A stretch of 11,761 nt of DNA from an uncultured Oscillospiraceae bacterium. Its GTDB lineage: Bacteria > Bacillota > Clostridia > Oscillospirales > Oscillospiraceae. The stretch lies in assembly GCA_910585265.1 (NCBI GenBank), contig CAJUCA010000063.1, positions 1 through 11,761 of the forward strand, in the 5' to 3' direction. A program made the position numbers and the translations under genes. Each line of letters opens with the position of its first letter. Position 1 is the first letter of the stretch. Shown piece after piece: positions 6,534 through 11,761 of the stretch. The notes beneath the pieces are model-generated. The model was given only the letters and a program-made list of their open reading frames with translations. It did no database searches and was not told the origin of the DNA.

Positions 6534-7166
6534 ATGAAGGTTTTACTGGTCAATGGCAGTCCCCACAAGGAGGGCTGCACCTATACCGCCTTGGCCGAGG
6601 TCGGGGCCGCGCTGAATCAGAGCGGGATCGGCACGGATGTGTTCTGGATCGGGAACAAGCCCCTCTCCGGCTGCATCGCCTGTAAATCCTGCATCCAGAA
6701 AAATCGCTGTGTTTTTGATGATACAGTGAACGAGTTCCTGGAGTTGGCCGGAGACTATGACGGCTTTGTTTTCGGAACGCCCGTCCATTGGGGCGGAGCT
6801 GCCGGAGCGATCACGTCCTTCCTGGACCGCGTTTTCTATGCTGACTTGAACGGCGGCGGCAGTCGGTTCCTGCTGAAGCCTGCGACGGCGGTCATGTCCG
6901 CCAGGAGAGCCGGGACCACTGCCACCTGGGATCAGATGAACAAGTATTTCGGCCTGATGCAGATGCCGATCATCACTTCCCGGTACTGGAACATGGTCCA
7001 CGGTGCAAAACCGGAGGATGTAAAGCAGGACGCGGAGGGGTTACAGACCATGCGTGTCCTGGGCCGGAACATGGCATGGTTCCTCAGATGTAAGGAGGCC
7101 GGTGAGAAAGCTGGCGTTCACCTTCCGGAGCAGGAGCCGATGACCTTCACCAATTTTATCCGCTGA
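6534..7166 (+). CDS. Flavodoxin-fold oxidoreductase with a four-Cys Fe-S motif (iron-sulfur flavoprotein-like)
   Basis: A 210-residue cytosolic protein of the NADPH-dependent FMN reductase / flavodoxin-like superfamily. The N-terminal strand MKVLLVNGSPHKEGCT (1-16) gives the FMN phosphate loop. Cys47, Cys50, Cys53 and Cys59 form a CX2CX2CX5C cluster, the compact motif known in iron-sulfur flavoproteins (Isf family) to hold a [4Fe-4S] centre. FGTPVHWGGAAGAITSFLDR (80-99) is the family's flavin-ring and dimer segment. Start at ATG 6534 is chosen for the AAGGAG site (6522-6527); the frame extends upstream to 6474 but only by overlapping the previous gene. It lies 13 bp after the previous stop and is last in the operon, before a terminator hairpin. 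It may be the inner electron donor or acceptor partner of the exported flavodoxins, but that is inference from linkage. A family role without the Fe-S centre is possible. Confidence 0.85.
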   Translation: MKVLLVNGSPHKEGCTYTALAEVGAALNQSGIGTDVFWIGNKPLSGCIACKSCIQKNRCVFDDTVNEFLELAGDYDGFVFGTPVHWGGAAGAITSFLDRVFYADLNGGGSRFLLKPATAVMSARRAGTTATWDQMNKYFGLMQMPIITSRYWNMVHGAKPEDVKQDAEGLQTMRVLGRNMAWFLRCKEAGEKAGVHLPEQEPMTFTNFIR

Positions 7167-7189
7167 CAGTACCGAACGCCCTTTGATAA

Positions 7190-7256
7190 AAACTCCCGTG
7201 CGGCATAACGACTTCGACCGTCAGGGCCGCAGTCCGCTCCGCACGGGAGTTTCTTT
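7190..7256 (+). terminator. Hairpin terminator with a long loop after the flavoprotein gene
   Basis: A perfect 14-bp stem (7190-7203 with 7239-7252, core ACTCCCGTGCGG/CCGCACGGGAGT) encloses a 35-nt loop and is followed by TTTCTTTG. The stem is strong but the T run is broken. An alternative GCGGC/GCCGC pairing (7200-7204 with 7226-7230) is possible inside. Most likely it ends the second operon. Confidence 0.75.
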
Positions 7257-7267
7257 GTACCCGCTGG

Positions 7268-7298
7268 TTTAGCTTGAGTTAAAGTTCATGTGTTATCA
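7268..7298 (+). promoter_or_regulatory. Weak promoter candidate before the triple-esterase operon
   Basis: TTTAGC (7268-7273), 19 bp, TTATCA (7293-7298). When aligned with the promoter at 565, a GAGT in the spacer (7276-7279) falls in register with GAGT at 573-576. Both hexamers are poor. A promoter is expected here because a terminator precedes and an operon follows, but this exact placement is tentative. No gene is seen in 7167-7327. Confidence 0.3.
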
Positions 7299-7351
7299 TT
7301 TCAACAATATCCCTCCACAAGAAGGAAGTGCCAATCAAAATGGAGAGCATT

Positions 7352-9973
7352 ATGAAGAAGATGATTTCAATTTGTATTTTATCTGCCTTATCCGCGCTGC
7401 TTCTGAGCGCCTGCGGCGGCGGAGCGCAAATGGCCGCTGCCGCAGGTCCGGAGCTGGCGGCAACAAATCTTTCGGCGCAGAATGGGGACGCCCCCTATAC
7501 TGCCGGCACGCCCATATCCGATGTGACAGGCGACCCCGTCTTTGGCAGCTATGGCCGGTTGATCTTCCCGGCGAATACCGGCTATTACAGCGGAGATACC
7601 CTGGGTGATCTGCGGCTGACTTGGTACAGCCATATCGACCCTGACAAGACCGTAGAGATTGCAAATACGATGTACCTCCATGCAAAGGCGGGGGACACGA
7701 TTTTCTACGACATTTATACGGATGAAGAAAAAGCGGCTGATCCCGCCAAGAAGGATACAGGGCTGTTTTTCTTCAAGGGGACCCCCGGTGAGCGGTTCGC
7801 CATTTGCAATGCCGGCGGTGGTTTTGCCTATGTGGGGGCCATGCACGACAGCTTCCCCCATGCCCTGGAACTCAGCAAGATGGGCTACAACGCCTTTGCT
7901 CTGATCTACCGCCCCGGCGCGCAGACCGCCTGTGAGGATTTGGCGCGGGCGATCACCTTCATCTTTGAACACGCGGATGAGTTGGAGGTAGATACCGCCT
8001 GTTACTCCCTCTGGGGCGGCTCTGCCGGAGGACGGATGGCGGCATACCTGGGCAGTTATGGCCCGGAAGCGTTCGGCGGCGGTGATCTGCCCCGCCCCGG
8101 CGCGGTTATCATGCAGTACACAGGACACAGCGAGTATACAGAGAGCGACCCGCCCACATACGCCTGCGTGGGAACCAGTGACGGCATTGCAAGCTGGCGG
8201 ACGATGGAGCGGCGGCTGGAGGCTTTGGAAGCCCAGGGCATCCCCACCGAGTTCCACACCTACGAGGGGCTGGGCCATGGATTCGGTCTGGGGAAGGGAA
8301 CCGTGGCCGAGGGGTGGATCAAGGATGCGGCGGCCTTTTGGGAAAGCCAGTTTGTCACTCCCGGTACAGAAACCTATCGCGGCTTTTCCGTGGACAACGT
8401 ACTCCATAGCGGAGCGAATGGCGACATTCACTATAACGTGTATATCCCGGAGAGCTATGACGGCAGCAAGCCTTACGCCCTGTTCTTTACGCTCCCCGGC
8501 TATGAAGGGCTGTACTTCCAGGGGGTTGCCTCCAATATCAAGGCGGAATCCTTCGGCTTTGAGGCCCAGAAGTATAACGAGGAAATGATCGTTGTCGCGC
8601 CGCAGCTCAGCGATTGGGGCGAAACCTCCGCTAACCAGACGATAGCCCTGGTGGAATACTTTCTGAAGCACTATAACATAGACCCGGCCAGGGTGTATGC
8701 CAACGGCTATTCCGGCGGCGGGGAAACCATGTCCATCGTTATGGGGAAGCGCCCGGAGCTGTTCACGGCCTATCTGCATTGCAGCTCCCAATGGGATGGC
8801 GATTATTCGGTTCTGGCGGAGAGCCGGACGCCCGTCTACCTGGCTATCGGGAAAAATGATGAATATTACGGTTCCGAGCCTACTCAAAGGGCCTATGACA
8901 CGCTCTATGGACTGTACCAGGAACAGGGCTTGTCAAAGGAGGAAATTGACCGGCTGCTGGTATTGGACATCAAGGAGAAGTCTTATTTTACCGCGAAGGG
9001 CGTCAATAACGAGCATGGCGGCGGCGGGCTGTTCGCAGCCGATGAAAAAATCATGGGCTGGCTGTTCAGCCAGACAAAACGTACCGCATTGAGCGGCACC
9101 ATCCCGGAGGAATTGGAGTACGTCCCCGAAGGATACCAGCAGCCCGCGCGGCTCTCGGGGACGCTGGAAAAGCTGGAATATCAGACCTGGGAATCCTTCT
9201 CCTATGCGGAAAAGTCCCAAAAGCTCACCAAGACCGCCTGGGTCTACCTGCCCTACGGCTACGATGAGAGCAAGCAGTACAACATCCTCTATCTGAGCCA
9301 TGGCGGTTGGAGCAACGAAACCACCACCATGGGGACCCCGGAACGCCCCCATGAATTCAAGCATATCGCGGATCACGCCATTGAGGACGGGCTGATCCAG
9401 CCGCTTATTATTGTTCTGCCCACCTATAACAACACCAGTGAATCGGACAGCGGCAGCTATTCCCTGGCCCTCCGGCTGGTGGACAATTTCCACAATGAGC
9501 TGGTAAACGATCTGATTCCCGCAGTCGAGAGCAAATACAGCACCTTTGCCGGGACAACGGATTTGGAGGGGATTGCCGCCTCCCGTGACCACCGCGCCTT
9601 CGGCGGCTTCTCCATGGGGAGCATGAACACATGGCACACCTTTGAGTATTGCCTGGACTACTTCCGCTACTTCGCCCCCTCCAGCGGCGGACCCATCGGC
9701 AACCGGGCCTATATGGAGGAGATCGTCCGATCTTCCGGCCACAGCCCAGAGGACTTTTTCATCTTCACTGCCTCCGGCACGGATGACTTTGCCTACTCCG
9801 GCTTCAAGCGGGGCGTCATGGATATGGGGACGGATTCGGAGGTCTTTACCTTCGGAGACAGCGAGGCCGAGGGCAACCTGTCCTTCCGGGAGCGGGAGGG
9901 CTACGCCCACGATGGCCGCGCCGCCAACGAGTATATGTATAACGCCCTGCGGTTCTTCTGGAACGCGGAATAG
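7352..9973 (+). CDS. Lipoprotein with three tandem alpha/beta-hydrolase (esterase) modules
   Basis: An 873-residue exported lipoprotein (lipobox LSAC, Cys21) with three consecutive hydrolase modules, each with a plausible complete triad. Module 1 (about 100-335): NAGGGF oxyanion loop, Ser224 in GGSAGG, Asp277, His309 in GLGHG; similar to the small esterase/lipase (BD-FAE-like) group. Module 2 (about 345-575): Ser454 in GYSGGG, Asp503 in GKNDE, His555 in NEHGGGG; like PHB-depolymerase/feruloyl-type esterases. Module 3 (about 600-873): LSHGGW, Ser754 in GGFSMG, Asp811 or Asp812 in GTDD, His853 in YAHDG; like the esterase-D family found in xylan and feruloyl esterases. ATG 7352 is chosen because it gives a standard lipoprotein N-terminus with GGAG 6 bp upstream; GTG 7328 or ATG 7340 (SD GAAGGAA, 7321-7327) would add 8 or 4 residues. 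Its stop codon overlaps the SD of the response regulator gene. Likely role: removing several ester groups from a complex extracellular substrate; substrate not known. Confidence 0.88.
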   Translation: MKKMISICILSALSALLLSACGGGAQMAAAAGPELAATNLSAQNGDAPYTAGTPISDVTGDPVFGSYGRLIFPANTGYYSGDTLGDLRLTWYSHIDPDKTVEIANTMYLHAKAGDTIFYDIYTDEEKAADPAKKDTGLFFFKGTPGERFAICNAGGGFAYVGAMHDSFPHALELSKMGYNAFALIYRPGAQTACEDLARAITFIFEHADELEVDTACYSLWGGSAGGRMAAYLGSYGPEAFGGGDLPRPGAVIMQYTGHSEYTESDPPTYACVGTSDGIASWRTMERRLEALEAQGIPTEFHTYEGLGHGFGLGKGTVAEGWIKDAAAFWESQFVTPGTETYRGFSVDNVLHSGANGDIHYNVYIPESYDGSKPYALFFTLPGYEGLYFQGVASNIKAESFGFEAQKYNEEMIVVAPQLSDWGETSANQTIALVEYFLKHYNIDPARVYANGYSGGGETMSIVMGKRPELFTAYLHCSSQWDGDYSVLAESRTPVYLAIGKNDEYYGSEPTQRAYDTLYGLYQEQGLSKEEIDRLLVLDIKEKSYFTAKGVNNEHGGGGLFAADEKIMGWLFSQTKRTALSGTIPEELEYVPEGYQQPARLSGTLEKLEYQTWESFSYAEKSQKLTKTAWVYLPYGYDESKQYNILYLSHGGWSNETTTMGTPERPHEFKHIADHAIEDGLIQPLIIVLPTYNNTSESDSGSYSLALRLVDNFHNELVNDLIPAVESKYSTFAGTTDLEGIAASRDHRAFGGFSMGSMNTWHTFEYCLDYFRYFAPSSGGPIGNRAYMEEIVRSSGHSPEDFFIFTASGTDDFAYSGFKRGVMDMGTDSEVFTFGDSEAEGNLSFREREGYAHDGRAANEYMYNALRFFWNAE

Positions 9974-9984
9974 GAGAGCAGATC

Positions 9985-10671
9985 ATGAGATTGCTGCTGG
10001 CAGAAGATGAACAGTCCCTCTCCAAAGCACTGGTCGCCATTCTGGAGGGAAATCATTACTCCGTGGATGCGGTCTATGACGGTGTAGATGCTCTGGCCTA
10101 TCTGGATGCCGGAAATTATGACGCGCTGATCCTGGATATTATGATGCCAAAATTGGACGGCCTGAGTGTCCTACGGAAGCTCCGCGCCAGCGGGAATCAA
10201 ATTCCTGTCCTGATGCTGACCGCAAAATCCGAGGTGGATGACAAGGTGCTGGGCCTGGACAGCGGGGCTAACGACTATCTGGCAAAGCCCTTTGCCGCAC
10301 GGGAGTTGCTGGCTCGTATCAGGGCAATGACCCGAAGCAAAAACGGACAAGCGGATGTACTGCTCCAGGCCGGAAATATCACGCTGAACTGCGCCTCCTT
10401 CGAGGTGTCCTCGCCCTATGGCAGTTTCCGGCTTCCCAATAAAGAGTATCAGATGCTGGAAATGCTCCTGCGCTCCCCCTCCAGCCTGATACCGGCAGAA
10501 CGGTTCTTTGAAATCGTCTGGGGATATGACAGCGATGCGGAGATCAACGTGATTTGGGTCCACATTTCACGCCTGCGGAAGAAGCTGGCAGAGTTGCAAG
10601 CGGATGTGGAGATCGCGGCATCCAGGAACGCTGGATATTATCTAAAAACAAGTAAAGCACAGCCCAAATAG
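9985..10671 (+). CDS. OmpR/PhoB-family response regulator
   Basis: A 228-residue cytosolic transcription regulator. The receiver domain (1-115) has the acidic pair Glu7/Asp8, phospho-acceptor Asp51 in LILDIMMPK, Thr79 and Lys101 in LAKPF, all intact. The C-terminal winged-helix domain (about 125-222) shows the family's NKEYQMLEMLL segment, the recognition helix NVIWVHISRLRKKL and the terminal hairpin GYYLK. SD AGGAGA (9972-9977) overlaps the stop of the esterase gene, so the two are in one operon, and 23 bp separate it from the carboxylesterase gene. No histidine kinase gene is adjacent on either side within the window, which is unusual; it may lie after the carboxylesterase. It is likely to control this operon or a related uptake function, by position only. 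Confidence 0.92.
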   Translation: MRLLLAEDEQSLSKALVAILEGNHYSVDAVYDGVDALAYLDAGNYDALILDIMMPKLDGLSVLRKLRASGNQIPVLMLTAKSEVDDKVLGLDSGANDYLAKPFAARELLARIRAMTRSKNGQADVLLQAGNITLNCASFEVSSPYGSFRLPNKEYQMLEMLLRSPSSLIPAERFFEIVWGYDSDAEINVIWVHISRLRKKLAELQADVEIAASRNAGYYLKTSKAQPK

Positions 10672-10694
10672 CACTCTGAATGGAGGTAATACAG

Positions 10695-11761
10695 ATGAAC
10701 AAATTCAAGACAATAACTGCCCTGCTTCTGACAGGCATACTGACACTTTCCCTGTTGACAGCCTGCGGGAACAGCACGAGCAGCGACCATGCGGACAGCT
10801 CCACAGCAGGCCCCTCGCAGATCGTTTCTTCTGCCCAGGGCGGTCAGCAGTCTTCCCCGGAAGAAACCAGCGATGGCCTTGTGGTCACAACGGCGGGAAA
10901 GGTCCAAGGCACTTTGAATGATGGCGTTTATACCTATTTGGGCGTACCCTATGCCCATGCCACAGAACGGTTTGTTCCCGCCCAGGCAGTGGAACCGTGG
11001 GAAGGGGTGTTTCAAGCGGATACCTATGGAAACATCTCCCCCCAAGGGGCGATGTTCGGTATGCCGGGACAGGCGCAGCCTGGAACGGATAACAACTGCC
11101 AGAATCTGAACATCTGGACCCCTGGCGTTGGGGATGATGGAGCGCGGCCTGTGATGGTCTGGCTGCATGGAGGCGGCTTTTCCAACGGTTCCGGTAATGA
11201 CCAGGGGTATCAGGGCGGAAATCTGAGCCGGAGCGGGGATGTTGTGGTGGTCACAGTCAACCACCGGCTGAACCTGTTTGGACATCTGGACCTTTCCGCT
11301 TACGGTGAAAAATATGAGCGGTCTGCCAATGTAGGCATCACGGATATTGTGGCGGCGTTGGAGTGGATTCAAGACAATATTGCAGCCTTTGGCGGTGATC
11401 CGGATAATGTTACGGTATTCGGACAGTCCGGCGGCGGAGCGAAGGTGCTGGCGCTGATGACCAGCCCCTATGCCCAGGGCCTGTTCCACAAGGGCATCGT
11501 GCAGAGTGGAGCCACCGAGACGGTAGGCGTCAACTTTACAACGCAGGAGGCCAGCACCCGGCTGACAGAGAATTTCCTGCACATTCTGAATATTTCCGGG
11601 GATAACATTGAAACGCTGCAAACCATTTCTGAGGACGAGCTGCAAAGTGCCGGGACGCAGGCCCTGCAAATGACCGCTGATGAGTTCCAAATCCCCGCTT
11701 CGCTGGGCGAGGGCTATTCCATGGAGTGGGAGCCGGTGGTAGACGGAGATTTCCTGCCCAG
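10695..11761 (+). CDS. Type-B carboxylesterase lipoprotein (3' end cut by the window)
   Basis: The first 355 residues of a carboxylesterase open at the window end; family members are about 500 residues, so roughly 150 are missing. Residues 1-24 are a lipoprotein signal peptide (lipobox LTAC, Cys24), followed by a Ser/Gln-rich linker to about 60. The type-B esterase domain then shows YLGVPYA (81-87), NCQNLNIWTP (134-143; the family's usual form is E-D-C-L-x-L-N), the HGGGF oxyanion loop (158-162), NHRLN, and the nucleophile Ser245 in GQSGGG, where most relatives have GESAGG. The acid and histidine lie beyond or near the cut and cannot be checked. SD TGGAGGT (10681-10687) fixes ATG 10695. It acts outside the membrane on ester bonds; its substrate is unknown. 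Third gene of the operon with the triple esterase and response regulator. Confidence 0.92.
   Translation, partial: MNKFKTITALLLTGILTLSLLTACGNSTSSDHADSSTAGPSQIVSSAQGGQQSSPEETSDGLVVTTAGKVQGTLNDGVYTYLGVPYAHATERFVPAQAVEPWEGVFQADTYGNISPQGAMFGMPGQAQPGTDNNCQNLNIWTPGVGDDGARPVMVWLHGGGFSNGSGNDQGYQGGNLSRSGDVVVVTVNHRLNLFGHLDLSAYGEKYERSANVGITDIVAALEWIQDNIAAFGGDPDNVTVFGQSGGGAKVLALMTSPYAQGLFHKGIVQSGATETVGVNFTTQEASTRLTENFLHILNISGDNIETLQTISEDELQSAGTQALQMTADEFQIPASLGEGYSMEWEPVVDGDFLP

Noticed and set aside
7288..7608. Short + strand frame of 106 codons
   Set aside because: It overlaps the triple-esterase N-terminus in another frame, has no SD, and its protein shows no domain; it reads lipoprotein signal sequence out of frame.

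Overview
The window looks like chromosome of a GC-rich, Gram-positive gut-type Clostridia (Oscillospiraceae/Lachnospiraceae-like; this is inference). The supporting signs are purine-rich Shine-Dalgarno sites (AAGGAG, GGAGG) before almost every gene, lipoprotein signal peptides with short Lys-rich N-termini, an S-layer-homology (SLH) surface protein, and a set of clostridial-style redox enzymes. All ten genes lie on the + strand. There are no RNA genes, mobile elements or CRISPR arrays.

Layout. (1) 1-547: 3' end of a RibD-C/dihydrofolate-reductase-like gene. (2) 565-1985: a promoter with an unusually long 19-bp spacer, a flavin reductase-family protein, a carboxymuconolactone-decarboxylase/cupin fusion, then a strong intrinsic terminator. 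(3) 1986-7252: an inverted repeat and promoter-like region, then a tightly spaced operon encoding an aldo/keto reductase, a lipoprotein fusing an alpha/beta hydrolase to a flavodoxin, an SLH-anchored protein with two flavodoxin domains, and a cytosolic flavodoxin-fold protein with a four-cysteine Fe-S motif, closed by a long-looped hairpin. (4) 7253-11761: a second operon encoding a lipoprotein with three complete alpha/beta-hydrolase modules, an OmpR-type response regulator and a type-B carboxylesterase lipoprotein cut by the window end.

How it may work together (inference). Two themes repeat: ester hydrolysis at the outer face of the membrane (five predicted hydrolase domains on three lipoproteins) and flavin redox chemistry both inside the cell (flavin reductase, Fe-S flavoprotein) and, unusually, outside it (three flavodoxin domains on exported, surface-anchored proteins). 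The locus could take up and reduce an ester-linked substrate such as a plant phenolic, drug or other xenobiotic: surface esterases release it, and surface flavodoxins plus cytosolic AKR, flavin reductase and CMD/cupin proteins act on the products. The substrate is unknown. The exported flavodoxins, the hydrolase-flavodoxin fusion and the triple-esterase lipoprotein are the most unusual items. Promoter spacing suggests control by a MerR-type activator encoded outside the window, and the response regulator may control the esterase operon.
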